From the NCBI GenBank assembly GCA_934699065.1, contig CAKUWD010000004.1, positions 1 to 39,072 of the forward strand: a stretch of 39,072 nucleotides of DNA, read 5' to 3'. Both the position numbers and the translations under genes were made by a program. The notes under the pieces are model-generated. The model was given only the letters and a program-made list of their open reading frames with translations, made no database searches and was not told the DNA's origin. The DNA is from an uncultured Treponema sp. GTDB taxonomy: Bacteria > Spirochaetota > Spirochaetia > Treponematales > Treponemataceae. Below, piece by piece: positions 7,182-16,473 of this stretch (positions are counted from its first letter, which is position 1; each line of letters opens with the position of its first letter).

Positions 7182-8657
7182 TTATTTTAAGTGTGTCACA
7201 CCGCGGCACACAGGTTTTTCTTCAATCCTGATTTCAGGAAGAGCCGGCAATTCAGCGTAATAGTTGTAAAGCCAGTCGCCGTCCTTTGCTTCGTAGGGAT
7301 CACCAGTCTTTGGCTTATTCATACCATCAGCTGGCGGCAGAAAGTATCTCAGCTTGAAGGTGCCAGGCTTTTTAATTGCATTTGATTTTTCATAAAAGTA
7401 ACTCATCAAATCTATGCACTTTGTACCTGGAGCTTTATAAAACCACCAGCCGTTAAATTCAATCATCATGTTAAGAGGCAAAAGTTTATCATTAAAGGTG
7501 AGCTCAAACAAAACTGGAGTTCTGTTGAATTTTACCGGGACTTCAATTCCCTCTGCATCTTCAGAACCACCCCATCGCAAAGTTACAGGTAGTTCATTTC
7601 CCCCTTCCGCCTTAATAATCTTCTGAGAGAAGAATGCTTTATGAAGCTGTTTTTTGTACATGCCCATTATTGGTTGTTCAATTCCAATTTCACTGTTATT
7701 AGGGTCAGTAATCTCCATACCAAGTCTTCCATCGTCGCGGAACTGATAGAAGGTAAAGGCACTCAACCAGTTTTCTTTATCTTTCTGAAGCATATCCATA
7801 AACTGCTTCATCATATTTGATTGAACATAAGGTCCTGCCACATCACCGTCAGCATTCAATTCACTTAAAACCATTGGCTTATCTTGTCCTGTGATTCTGC
7901 GGAGGCGTTTTAAAGTCATCTTTGCTTTTTCATAAACTTCGGCAACACTGTAGCGTGCATAGTTTGCTGTTTCTTTTGAAACATGGTCGTTTGGCCAGCC
8001 CCAGTGAAGGGAAAGGTAATTGTCGCCAGACCAGATGTCCGCTGCCTTGTGAGCTTCGAGGAAGATATCTTCCATTTCAAGTTTGCCTGTACTTTTCTGC
8101 CACATACCTGCACACAAAATCATTTTTACGTTGGGAGCATATTTGTGCATTACACGGCAAACCATAACAAAGAAGTCTGCTATTTCCTGATAGCTTGCAC
8201 GTTTGGTGTAACAGAACCAGTCACCTGTGCATTCATGATTTACACGAAGCAGAAGACGGCCATAAGGGCGCAAATCTTTTGCAAGTAGAATAATATCTTC
8301 TTCTTTTAAGTGAGGATCGATTGTGAGAGTAAGAACAACATCCATACCATGACGTCGGATATCTTTCATAAAATTAAAAGGTTCCCCGTCTCTTAAACCT
8401 TCACGTCCACCTCGGTAAGGAAAATAGTTTTCATAAGGAGAATCCCATGCGCCTGTTGATTCTCGACCTGTATCAATCTGGCAGGCGCGGGTAGGCCATT
8501 CCTTATCGTTGGGATAGTAAGTATACATGAGGCTTATGCCACGATGAACCTTTTTCATCTTTTGCAGAATATAATCCTGATTAACATAAAGACCGCGTTC
8601 GCTGCCGTCTCCCATATCCAATGCACATTTTGCCGGAGTTAATAAAACCTTATTCAT
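7182..8657 (-). CDS. GH26-like glycoside hydrolase (mannanase type), cytoplasmic
   Basis: A 491-residue enzyme with a clan GH-A barrel (about 30-330) and a C-terminal beta-rich domain. The stretch RLLLRVNHECTGDWFCY matches the GH26 signature R..HE..G.WF, giving Glu142 as acid/base; KPMVLSELNADG gives Glu266 as nucleophile. GH26 enzymes are mainly beta-mannanases, with beta-1,3-xylanases and lichenases also known; the substrate cannot be fixed here. No signal peptide is present, unusual for an endo-mannanase and suggesting action on imported oligosaccharides. The convergent CE2-like esterase hints at acetylated mannan. On the minus strand TATAAT (8671-8666) lies 8 bp before the ATG with no ribosome binding site, suggesting a leaderless or nearly leaderless transcript. 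Confidence 0.7.
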   Translation of the reverse strand: MNKVLLTPAKCALDMGDGSERGLYVNQDYILQKMKKVHRGISLMYTYYPNDKEWPTRACQIDTGRESTGAWDSPYENYFPYRGGREGLRDGEPFNFMKDIRRHGMDVVLTLTIDPHLKEEDIILLAKDLRPYGRLLLRVNHECTGDWFCYTKRASYQEIADFFVMVCRVMHKYAPNVKMILCAGMWQKSTGKLEMEDIFLEAHKAADIWSGDNYLSLHWGWPNDHVSKETANYARYSVAEVYEKAKMTLKRLRRITGQDKPMVLSELNADGDVAGPYVQSNMMKQFMDMLQKDKENWLSAFTFYQFRDDGRLGMEITDPNNSEIGIEQPIMGMYKKQLHKAFFSQKIIKAEGGNELPVTLRWGGSEDAEGIEVPVKFNRTPVLFELTFNDKLLPLNMMIEFNGWWFYKAPGTKCIDLMSYFYEKSNAIKKPGTFKLRYFLPPADGMNKPKTGDPYEAKDGDWLYNYYAELPALPEIRIEEKPVCRGVTHLK

Positions 8658-8755
8658 AGATATCTATTATATAAAGAAACTGACAGTTTTATATAGGTAA
8701 AATTTTCTATTAAATTGCAAATTATGGGTGTATAATAAATGTTTAGAGATTGAGG

Positions 8756-11700
8756 ATGAAAAAGTATAAGGATTATCAGATTGTTCTCCTTGCACTGGTA
8801 AGTATTCTGCTTAATTTTGCAGGAAAAGTGTTTGCAGAAAAATTCAGATTACCAATGTGGCTTGATTCATTTGGTACTTTTCTCATGGCTTATGTTGTTG
8901 GTCCTTTCTGTGGAGCAATTGTAGGAGTTGCTGGAAATATTTTATATGGCTTTATAGATCCTGTTTCATTTGCATATTCAATTACAAGTATTTCAATTGC
9001 ACTTCTTGTTGGTTATCTCGCAAAGTATGGCTGGATGAAAAATCTGTTCAAGACGATGTCTCTTAGTGTTATGGTGACAGGTGTTTGTGTTGTCATTTCC
9101 TGTATTTTAAATGTGATTTTCTATGATGGTATGACAAATAATTACTGGGGCGATGGAATGATAGAAATGCTCCAGCATTTGAATCAGCCAAGATTTATTC
9201 AGATTGTAGTCGGCGAGTTTTATGTTGATTTTGTGGATAAGGTTATTACACTGGGAGCTCTTTTTTATACAATCAGAATTTACAGAATAGTTAAAAAATA
9301 TCTGCCGGATTTTCTGGTTCTTCATGAGTCATCAAAACCTGCGGCTCTTGTACTTTTGATGCTTGCAATTGGATTTGTCTTTCCTTCGAAAGCATATGCT
9401 ACATCTAAGAAATTTGATTCATATATAAAAACTGTTTACAACAATACAAATGGTCTTCCAGGCGGCGAGGCAAATGATATTGCCAGTACTTCAGATGGAA
9501 TTCTCTGGATTGGAACCTATGCTGGGCTTTATCGTCATAACGGAAAAGAATTTCGTTTGATGAATGAATATGAATCAATCAAAACAGTACGCTGCCTTTA
9601 TGTTGATGATGATGGAAGGTTGTTTGTTGGTACTAACGATAATGGGCTTTCAATACTAATTAACGAAGAAATAACAGATGTTCTGACTGAAAAAAACGGA
9701 CTTCCTTCTGATTCAGTTCGCTGTATAACAAGTGCTTCAGATGGAAGGTATTATATTGGTACTTCAGCTGAACTTGCGGTTGTAGAAATAAATGATGGAA
9801 TCAGAATTGTTGCAAAAGAACCTGATGTTAGTTCTGCCTTACGTCTAACAGCAGATTCTGAAGGACATGTTGCAGCAGTGACCTCCAGTGGAAAACTGAT
9901 AATCCTTCAGAATTCGAAGGTAACAGGAACAGCTTCTGCTTATGATGAGAAATTTATTTCTGCTGCGTTTTCTGATGATGGGAAACTTTTTGCTGCAACA
10001 GAAAGCAATAAGATATTTGTGTTTTCAATAAAAGACGAAAATAACCTGCAGTTTTTGCAAACAATAAACTGTGGTTCCATGAATCATATTAATTCGCTTT
10101 CTTTTTATGAGAATGTTCTTTTCCTCTGTTCAGATTCAGGTGTAGGTTATATTGATTATAAAAAAGATAATTCTTTTCATCTGGTTGATACAGATTTATT
10201 TAATAATTCAATTGATAACATGATAGAAGACTATCAGGGAAATCTGTGGTTTTCTTCTTCGAGACTTGGCCTTTTAAAAATGTGCGAAACAGCGTTTGCT
10301 GAAATTTATCTTTCGGCTGGATTTTCAGAAGCCGTTGTAAACACGGTTATAAAATTTAACGATAAGATTTATTTTGGAACGGATGAAGGGCTTTCTATGA
10401 TTGATGTAGAAAGTGGTGAGCCTGAAGAAAATGAACTTACAAAAAAAATGAAGGGGCTGAGAATCCGCTGCCTTATGCAGGATAGTAAAAACCGTATGTG
10501 GGTTTGTACTTACACAAAAGGTCTTTACTGTATGAATAAGGCAGGAAAGATTGAAGCATTTGAAATCGACACAGCACAGCAATTCCGAGTTCTCCTGGAA
10601 CTTTCCGACGGCACAATAGCCGCCGCCGGAAAAAAAGGAATCACCTTCTTGAAAAACGGGGAAGTTACAAAACGTCTCACAAAAGCAAATGGCTTTGAAA
10701 ATCAGGTAGTACTTACACTTTCCGAGCTTAGCGACGGAACTCTTATAGCCGGCACAGACGGCGGCGGAATCGCAATCATTCAGCATCAGAGTATAGTAAA
10801 ATTGCTGCGCCGTCAGGATGGACTAACTTCAAATGTAATTTTGCGTACTGTTAATGATTACAATGGCAATACTCCAACAGGTGCATTCTACGCAATCACA
10901 AGTAACGGAATCAATTATGTTGATAAGGATTTTTCGATTCATCCGCTTACAAATTTTCCATATTCAAATAATTACGATATGATTGTGCGCGAAGACGGAA
11001 ATATTTTTGTTCTCGGCAGCGCAGGTATTTTTGTTGTAACGAGAGATGAGCTTCTTTCTGGAAATAAAGTTGATTATATTCTTCTGGATTTAAAGCGTGG
11101 TTTGTTAGGCTCGCTTACAGCAAATTCCTGGAACTATGTTGATGAAGAAAATAATCTTTACCTTTCCTGCGATACAGGGGCGAGTGTTTTAAATCTTGAT
11201 GCATACGATAAAAACAACCGCTCTTACAGAATGCAGTTAAAATCTGTAATTGTGAATGGAAAGCGTTATCTCGTACAAAAAGATATTCCATTCGTAATTC
11301 CTGAAAATAGTGACAGCATTGAAGTTGTGCCGGAAATTTTAAATTATTCAATCAACAATCCCTACATCAGTTTATACATGGAAGGCATAGATGAGCATCC
11401 GAATATAATGACACAGAATGAACTTGCAAGTGTTATCTATTCGAATATAGCGGCAGGAAAATATACTTTCCATATTTCGTTACTCGACAGCAAGGGACTC
11501 AACGTTGTAGAAGAAAATGTTTACGAAATAGAAAAGCAGTATCATATTTATGACAACTGGTGGTTCAAGGTTTATGCCTTCTTTGTAATGATAATGGCAA
11601 TTGCCTGGCTCACATGGTACGTTACCGCAACAATCCAGAATCTCCGTTTTGAAAAACAGGAAAAAGAGCTTTCTCATGTTCGCGAGCAGATTCGTATGAG

Positions 11701-12298
11701 CAATGAAACAATTCTTTCTATTGCAAATGCTGTTGAAGCCCGCGATAAACAAACGGGCCGCCATTCCCTTCGTGTTGCAGTTTATTCAATGCTTATTGCA
11801 GCCGAGCTTGGCTTTGATGCAGAAGAGCTTGAGAATATCCGGCAGATAGGTTTGCTCCATGATATTGGAAAAATTGGTGTACCGGATTCTATTTTGAGTA
11901 AACCTACAAAACTCACAGAAGAAGAATACAACATAATGAAAACTCATGTTGATATTGGCGGTGAAATTCTTAAAGATTTTACACATATCAAAAATGTAGC
12001 AGACGGTGCAAAATATCATCATGAACGTTATGACGGAAAAGGTTATAACACCGGACTCAAGGGCGAAGAGATTCCGCTTACAGCCCGTATAATTGGACTG
12101 GCAGATGCCTTTGATGCAATGACTTCTAATCGTGTTTATCGTAAAGCAATGTCTATGGACCATGTAATTGATGAATTAAAAAAAGGAAGGGGAACACAGT
12201 TTGATCCGTCACTTGTAGATATTCTTCTTGATTTGATTGATTCTGGCCGCATAGATGTTTCTGGAATTAACCAGTTGAGTGTGGAGGCAGAGGACTAA
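8756..12298 (+). CDS. ECF-S-like / beta-propeller / Y_Y_Y / HD-GYP membrane sensor
   Basis: A 1180-residue membrane receptor. Residues 5-190 form several membrane helices resembling ECF-transporter S components (LDSFGTFLMAYVVGPFCGAIVG). About 195-212 is a further helix ending in AYA like a signal peptide. About 215-830 are propeller repeats of the Reg_prop kind (GILWIGTYAGLYR, GRLFVGTNDNGLS, GTLIAGTDGGG). A Y_Y_Y-like domain follows, then a membrane segment (935-960), a short coiled coil and an HD-GYP domain with HD (His1035, Asp1036) and HHERYDGKGY (from 1088), complete for c-di-GMP hydrolysis. The start is placed at ATG 8756; a TTG two codons earlier is less likely. TATAAT is at 8731-8736. 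It is one base from the BMP gene and presumably works with it. Confidence 0.8.
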   Translation: MKKYKDYQIVLLALVSILLNFAGKVFAEKFRLPMWLDSFGTFLMAYVVGPFCGAIVGVAGNILYGFIDPVSFAYSITSISIALLVGYLAKYGWMKNLFKTMSLSVMVTGVCVVISCILNVIFYDGMTNNYWGDGMIEMLQHLNQPRFIQIVVGEFYVDFVDKVITLGALFYTIRIYRIVKKYLPDFLVLHESSKPAALVLLMLAIGFVFPSKAYATSKKFDSYIKTVYNNTNGLPGGEANDIASTSDGILWIGTYAGLYRHNGKEFRLMNEYESIKTVRCLYVDDDGRLFVGTNDNGLSILINEEITDVLTEKNGLPSDSVRCITSASDGRYYIGTSAELAVVEINDGIRIVAKEPDVSSALRLTADSEGHVAAVTSSGKLIILQNSKVTGTASAYDEKFISAAFSDDGKLFAATESNKIFVFSIKDENNLQFLQTINCGSMNHINSLSFYENVLFLCSDSGVGYIDYKKDNSFHLVDTDLFNNSIDNMIEDYQGNLWFSSSRLGLLKMCETAFAEIYLSAGFSEAVVNTVIKFNDKIYFGTDEGLSMIDVESGEPEENELTKKMKGLRIRCLMQDSKNRMWVCTYTKGLYCMNKAGKIEAFEIDTAQQFRVLLELSDGTIAAAGKKGITFLKNGEVTKRLTKANGFENQVVLTLSELSDGTLIAGTDGGGIAIIQHQSIVKLLRRQDGLTSNVILRTVNDYNGNTPTGAFYAITSNGINYVDKDFSIHPLTNFPYSNNYDMIVREDGNIFVLGSAGIFVVTRDELLSGNKVDYILLDLKRGLLGSLTANSWNYVDEENNLYLSCDTGASVLNLDAYDKNNRSYRMQLKSVIVNGKRYLVQKDIPFVIPENSDSIEVVPEILNYSINNPYISLYMEGIDEHPNIMTQNELASVIYSNIAAGKYTFHISLLDSKGLNVVEENVYEIEKQYHIYDNWWFKVYAFFVMIMAIAWLTWYVTATIQNLRFEKQEKELSHVREQIRMSNETILSIANAVEARDKQTGRHSLRVAVYSMLIAAELGFDAEELENIRQIGLLHDIGKIGVPDSILSKPTKLTEEEYNIMKTHVDIGGEILKDFTHIKNVADGAKYHHERYDGKGYNTGLKGEEIPLTARIIGLADAFDAMTSNRVYRKAMSMDHVIDELKKGRGTQFDPSLVDILLDLIDSGRIDVSGINQLSVEAED

Positions 12299-12299
12299 T

Positions 12300-13499
12300 A
12301 TGAAAAGGAAATATATTCTTACTGCTGTTACTGCAATTATAACCATCTGCCTTATCAGAATCGGAATGCATTTTTTTCATACTGATTATTCTTCAAAAAA
12401 AATAAAAGTTGGTTTTGTTTATATTGGTGACAGTGGAACTCCTTATACCAATAATTTTATCCGTTCGCAAAATGAACTTGAAAAATATTATTCTGATAAC
12501 GTAACAACAATTCCAAAATATAATATTCCGGAAGATAACTGTGAGACGGCAATCCGTGATTTAGTAGACCAGGGCTGTAGTCTGATTTTTGGAACCAGCT
12601 TTGGCTATGGCGAAGTGATGAAAAAGCTTGCGGCTGAAAATCCTGGAATTCAGTTTTGTCAGGCAACCTGTTCAAATGCAAACACAGCACCGGTTCTTTC
12701 AAACTATCATACTTTTATGGGAAGAATTTATCAGGGAAGATATGTCTCTGGTATTGTTATGGGTATGAAGCTGAAGGAACTTATTCAGCAGAAAAAGATT
12801 ACTCCTGATATGGCAAAAATCGGATATGTTGCCGCCTTTCCTTATGCAGAAGTAATTTCCGGTTATACTGCTTTTTTTCTTGGTGTTCGCAGTGTAGTGC
12901 CAGAAGCACTTATGACAGTAAGCTACACAAATACCTGGAGTAACACAACTACCGAACGTAAGTTAGCTGAAAAACTGATTGATAAGGGTTGCATTGTTAT
13001 TGCCCAGCATTCAGATACGACAGGACCGGCTACGGCTTGTGAGACGGCAAGTACTCGAGATGGAAAATTGGTTTTTCATGCAGGCTATAATCAGACAATG
13101 ACAGATGTTGCTCCTACAACTTCTCTGATTTCTACAAGAATAAACTGGACTCCGTATTTTGTTGCAGCAACCGAAGCCGTAATCAAAGAAAAGAAAATTG
13201 AATCGATTGTTAATGCCCAGATTTTTGGTAATGATGCAGGAGCTGGTTTTGATGAAGGCTGGTGCGATATGATTGGCTTGAACAAACTGATTGCCGCACC
13301 TGGTACAAAAGAAGTTATAGATTCAAAAATCAAACAGTTTAAGAGTAAAGGAATAATTGTTTTTGAAGGTGATTATCTGGGGGTAAATCCTTTTGATCCT
13401 GATGATATTTGTAACCTCAAAAATCCTTACATAGAAAATGCACTTCAGTCTGCACCAAGCTTTAATTACGTTTTAAGAGATGTAATTTCTGTAGAATAA
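12300..13499 (+). CDS. BMP family (PnrA-like) substrate-binding protein
   Basis: A 399-residue protein with an N-terminal hydrophobic segment (about 5-24) and a BMP/Med-type periplasmic binding domain: KIKVGFVYIGDSG, SLIFGTSFGYGEVM, YQGRYVSGIVMGMK, KIGYVAAFPYAEVISGYTAFFLGV. BMP proteins bind purine nucleosides or related ligands. No good lipobox is seen (ITIC), so it is probably anchored by its helix or secreted, unlike typical BMP lipoproteins. The start is set at ATG 12300, one base after the preceding stop, with an AGAGGA ribosome binding site; an upstream in-frame GTG is rejected. No permease or ATPase follows, so it may feed a ligand signal to the preceding HD-GYP receptor instead of a transporter; this is inference. 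Confidence 0.8.
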   Translation: MKRKYILTAVTAIITICLIRIGMHFFHTDYSSKKIKVGFVYIGDSGTPYTNNFIRSQNELEKYYSDNVTTIPKYNIPEDNCETAIRDLVDQGCSLIFGTSFGYGEVMKKLAAENPGIQFCQATCSNANTAPVLSNYHTFMGRIYQGRYVSGIVMGMKLKELIQQKKITPDMAKIGYVAAFPYAEVISGYTAFFLGVRSVVPEALMTVSYTNTWSNTTTERKLAEKLIDKGCIVIAQHSDTTGPATACETASTRDGKLVFHAGYNQTMTDVAPTTSLISTRINWTPYFVAATEAVIKEKKIESIVNAQIFGNDAGAGFDEGWCDMIGLNKLIAAPGTKEVIDSKIKQFKSKGIIVFEGDYLGVNPFDPDDICNLKNPYIENALQSAPSFNYVLRDVISVE

Positions 13500-13533
13500 A
13501 GGGGTTTAACCTCTTGACACGCTATTTCACTCA

Positions 13534-13562
13534 TTGACTGTATATTAATTCTACTATAAAAT
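13534..13562 (+). promoter_or_regulatory. Promoter of the PPDK gene
   Basis: TTGACT (13534-13539), a 17-bp spacer and TAAAAT (13557-13562), about 46 bp before the ATG. A second TTGACA at 13514-13519 has no well-spaced partner. A GGAG ribosome binding site lies 9 nt before the ATG. Confidence 0.55.
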
Positions 13563-13608
13563 ATAAAGACTAATATAGTAAATCTTTTTTTAGATATGGA
13601 GTAAATCA

Positions 13609-16377
13609 ATGGCAACAAAGTATGTTTACTTTTTTGGCAACGGCGACGCTGACGGTGATGAGTCAATGCGCGCTGAACTCGGTGGTAAAGGTGCAAACCT
13701 TGCTCAGATGGCAAAGAAACCTTTAAGTCTTCCAGTTCCACCTGGATTCACAATCACAACAGATGTTTGTCAGGAATTCTACAAGCTCGGTCGCAAGTAC
13801 CCAGCTGGTTTGGAAGCTGAAGTTGACAAGTATCTTGCAAAGCTCGAAAAGGCAATGGGCAAGAAGCTTGGTGATGAAAAGGATCCACTTCTCGTTTCAG
13901 TACGTTCAGGTGCTGCAATCTCTATGCCTGGTATGATGGATACAATCCTCAACCTCGGTCTTAACGACAAGGCTGTTCTTGGTCTTGCTGCAAAAACTGG
14001 AAACGAAAGATTCGCTTGGGATGCTTACCGCCGCTTTATTCAGATGTACGGTGACGTTGCAATGGGCGTTGATCATGACAAGTTCGAAGCAATCATCGAG
14101 AAAGTAAAGAAGATTCGCGGAATCAAAGATGACCCAGAATTGAACGTAGACGAACTCAAGAAGATCGTTGAAGAATACAAGAAGATGTACAAGAAGGAGA
14201 AGGGTGAAGACTTCCCTCAGGATGCTAAAAAACAGATGTGGGGTGCTATCGGTGCCGTATTCGGTTCTTGGATGAACCCACGTGCTATCACATATCGTAA
14301 GCTTAACAACATCAAGGAAGGAACTCTTAAGGGTACTGCCGTTTCTGTAATGGCAATGGTATTCGGTAACAAGGGTAACACTTCTGGTACTGGTGTATGT
14401 TTCTCACGTGACCCTTCAACAGGTAAGAATGAGTTCATGGGTGAATACCTTATGAACGCTCAGGGTGAAGACGTAGTAGCAGGTATTCGTACACCTCAGA
14501 AGCTCTCTCAGCTCGAAAAAGAAAATCCAAAGGTTTATGATCAGCTCTGCAAGATCCGTGATCGTCTTGAAAAGCACTATCACGATATGCAGGATATGGA
14601 GTTCACAGTTGAAGAAGGAAAACTCTTCATGCTCCAGTGCCGCAATGGTAAGAGAACTGGTGCCGCTGCAGTTAAGATGGCTGTAGACATGGTAGCAGAA
14701 AAGCTCATCACAAAAGAGCAGGCTCTCCTCCGTGTAGAACCAGAACAGCTCAATCAGCTCCTCCTCCCACAGTTGGACAAGGATGCTGTAAAGAAGGCTA
14801 CAGAAATCGCTGCTGGTCTTAACGCTTCTCCAGGAGCTGGATGCGGACAGATCGTATTCACAGCTGACGAAGCTGAAGAATGGGCAAAATCTGGAAAGAA
14901 GGTTCTCCTCGTTCGTAAGGAAACATCTCCAGATGATATCGCAGGTATGGCTGTTGCACAGGGTATCCTCACATCAACTGGTGGACGTACTTCTCACGCT
15001 GCCGTAGTTGCTCGTGGTATGGGAACTCCTTGTGTTTGTGGATGTTCTGAAGTTACATTCAAAGATGCTAATACAATCGTTGTAAAGGGCAAGTCTTACA
15101 AGAAGGGAGACTTCCTCACAATCGACGGTGCTACTGGTAAAGTATATGAAGGACAGGTTGCTGTAAAACCTGCTACAATCTCTGGCGACCTCGAAACATT
15201 CCTTGGTTGGGCAGATGAAGTTCGTGCTAAGTCAACACGTAAGACAGCTTCTGGCCAGACAGTTAAGGGATTCGATGTATACGCTAACGGTGATACACCA
15301 AAGAATGCTGAAGATGCATTCCGCTTCGGTGCAAAGGGTATTGGTCTCTGCCGTACAGAACACATGTTCTTCGACGAACCAAAACTTACTGCATTCCAGA
15401 AGATGATCGTTTCTGAAAACACAGACGACCGCAAGAAGAACCTTGCAAAGATTCTTCCACTCCAGCAGAAAGACTTCTACGAAATCATCAAGGCTATGAA
15501 GGGTTACCCAGTAACTATCCGTCTCCTTGACCCACCTCTTAACGAGTTCATCCAGGCTGAATCAAAAGATCAGCTCAACGCTCTTGCTAAGAAACTTGAT
15601 ATGAAGCCAGCTGCACTTGCTGTAAAGGTTGCTGCTCTCGACGAACACAACCCAATGCTCGGACACCGTGGATGTCGTCTTGCTATTACATATCCAGAAA
15701 TCTACGAAATGCAGGTTGAAGCTATTGCTCGTGCAACAGCTCAGCTCGACAAAGAAGGCGTAGCTCACGAAGTTCAGATCATGATTCCTAACGTTGTTTC
15801 TTACCGCGAAGTTGAACAGATCCGTGGACAGGCAGAAGCTGTAATTGCTAACGTAAACAAAGAAACTGGTAGAAACCTTAAGTTCGCTATCGGTTCTATG
15901 GTTGAATTCCCAAGAACTGCTCTTATCGCTGATAAGGTTGCTAAGTTCGCTGACTTCTTCTCATTCGGTACAAACGACCTTTCACAGACAACATTCGGTT
16001 TCTCTCGTGATGACTATGGTAAGTTCATCGAGTCTTACCTCGATCAGAGAATCCTCGAAGACGATCCATTTGCTACACTTGATCCAGATGGTCCAGGTGC
16101 TCTTATGGAAATCGCAGAAGCTAAGGGACGTTCAGTTAAGAAGAACCTTCACCTTGGTATCTGTGGTGAGCATGGTGGAGACCCAGCTTCTATCGCTCTC
16201 TGCTACAAGATTGGTTTGAACTATGTATCTTGTTCACCATTCCGTGTACCACTTGCTCGTCTTGCTGGTGCTCAGGCTGTTATTAAGGCAAATGCTGCTG
16301 CTAAGAAGGCTCCTGCAAAGAAGCCTGCTGCTAAAAAGGCAACAACTGCTGCTAAAAAGCCAGCTGCAAAGAAATAA
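13609..16377 (+). CDS. ppdK: Pyruvate, phosphate dikinase with Lys/Ala-rich tail
   Basis: Interconverts pyruvate + ATP + Pi and phosphoenolpyruvate + AMP + PPi, a central step in PPi-based glycolysis of many anaerobes. Domains in order: N-terminal nucleotide-binding part (LGGKGANLAQMA, then VPPGFTIT), swivelling phosphohistidine domain (TGGRTSHAAVVARG, His463) and C-terminal PEP/pyruvate barrel with GICGEHGGDPAS (catalytic Cys852). Codon use is strongly biased (GGT, AAG, CTC, ATC), unlike its neighbours, suggesting very high expression. The last 27 residues (896-922) are almost only Ala, Lys and Pro, with AAKK/PAKK repeats like histone H1 tails, beyond the conserved end of the enzyme. It is monocistronic, with its own promoter and a strong terminator. 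Confidence 0.95.
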   Translation: MATKYVYFFGNGDADGDESMRAELGGKGANLAQMAKKPLSLPVPPGFTITTDVCQEFYKLGRKYPAGLEAEVDKYLAKLEKAMGKKLGDEKDPLLVSVRSGAAISMPGMMDTILNLGLNDKAVLGLAAKTGNERFAWDAYRRFIQMYGDVAMGVDHDKFEAIIEKVKKIRGIKDDPELNVDELKKIVEEYKKMYKKEKGEDFPQDAKKQMWGAIGAVFGSWMNPRAITYRKLNNIKEGTLKGTAVSVMAMVFGNKGNTSGTGVCFSRDPSTGKNEFMGEYLMNAQGEDVVAGIRTPQKLSQLEKENPKVYDQLCKIRDRLEKHYHDMQDMEFTVEEGKLFMLQCRNGKRTGAAAVKMAVDMVAEKLITKEQALLRVEPEQLNQLLLPQLDKDAVKKATEIAAGLNASPGAGCGQIVFTADEAEEWAKSGKKVLLVRKETSPDDIAGMAVAQGILTSTGGRTSHAAVVARGMGTPCVCGCSEVTFKDANTIVVKGKSYKKGDFLTIDGATGKVYEGQVAVKPATISGDLETFLGWADEVRAKSTRKTASGQTVKGFDVYANGDTPKNAEDAFRFGAKGIGLCRTEHMFFDEPKLTAFQKMIVSENTDDRKKNLAKILPLQQKDFYEIIKAMKGYPVTIRLLDPPLNEFIQAESKDQLNALAKKLDMKPAALAVKVAALDEHNPMLGHRGCRLAITYPEIYEMQVEAIARATAQLDKEGVAHEVQIMIPNVVSYREVEQIRGQAEAVIANVNKETGRNLKFAIGSMVEFPRTALIADKVAKFADFFSFGTNDLSQTTFGFSRDDYGKFIESYLDQRILEDDPFATLDPDGPGALMEIAEAKGRSVKKNLHLGICGEHGGDPASIALCYKIGLNYVSCSPFRVPLARLAGAQAVIKANAAAKKAPAKKPAAKKATTAAKKPAAKK

Positions 16378-16398
16378 GTTAAATTAAACTTATAATAT

Positions 16399-16430
16399 AA
16401 AGACGTCCTGGAAACAGGGCGTCTTTTTTT
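16399..16430 (+). terminator. Rho-independent terminator of ppdK
   Basis: An 11-bp stem (AAGACGTCCTG with CAGGGCGTCTT, one G-U pair), a GAAA tetraloop and a run of Ts to 16430. Confidence 0.9.
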
Positions 16431-16473
16431 ATGTGGAAAGCGTGTTTTGTTTTAACGGTTCTTCGATTACTGG

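Noticed and set aside
10325..10786. 153-codon minus-strand frame inside the HD-GYP sensor gene
   Set aside because: Antisense shadow of the propeller repeats; no start signals.
12279..12299. GTG start seven codons before the BMP gene start
   Set aside because: It would overlap the sensor gene; ATG 12300 has a well-spaced AGAGGA site and begins the hydrophobic signal segment.
13514..13519. TTGACA as the main -35 of ppdK
   Set aside because: No -10 hexamer lies 16-18 bp downstream; TTGACT at 13534 with TAAAAT fits better.
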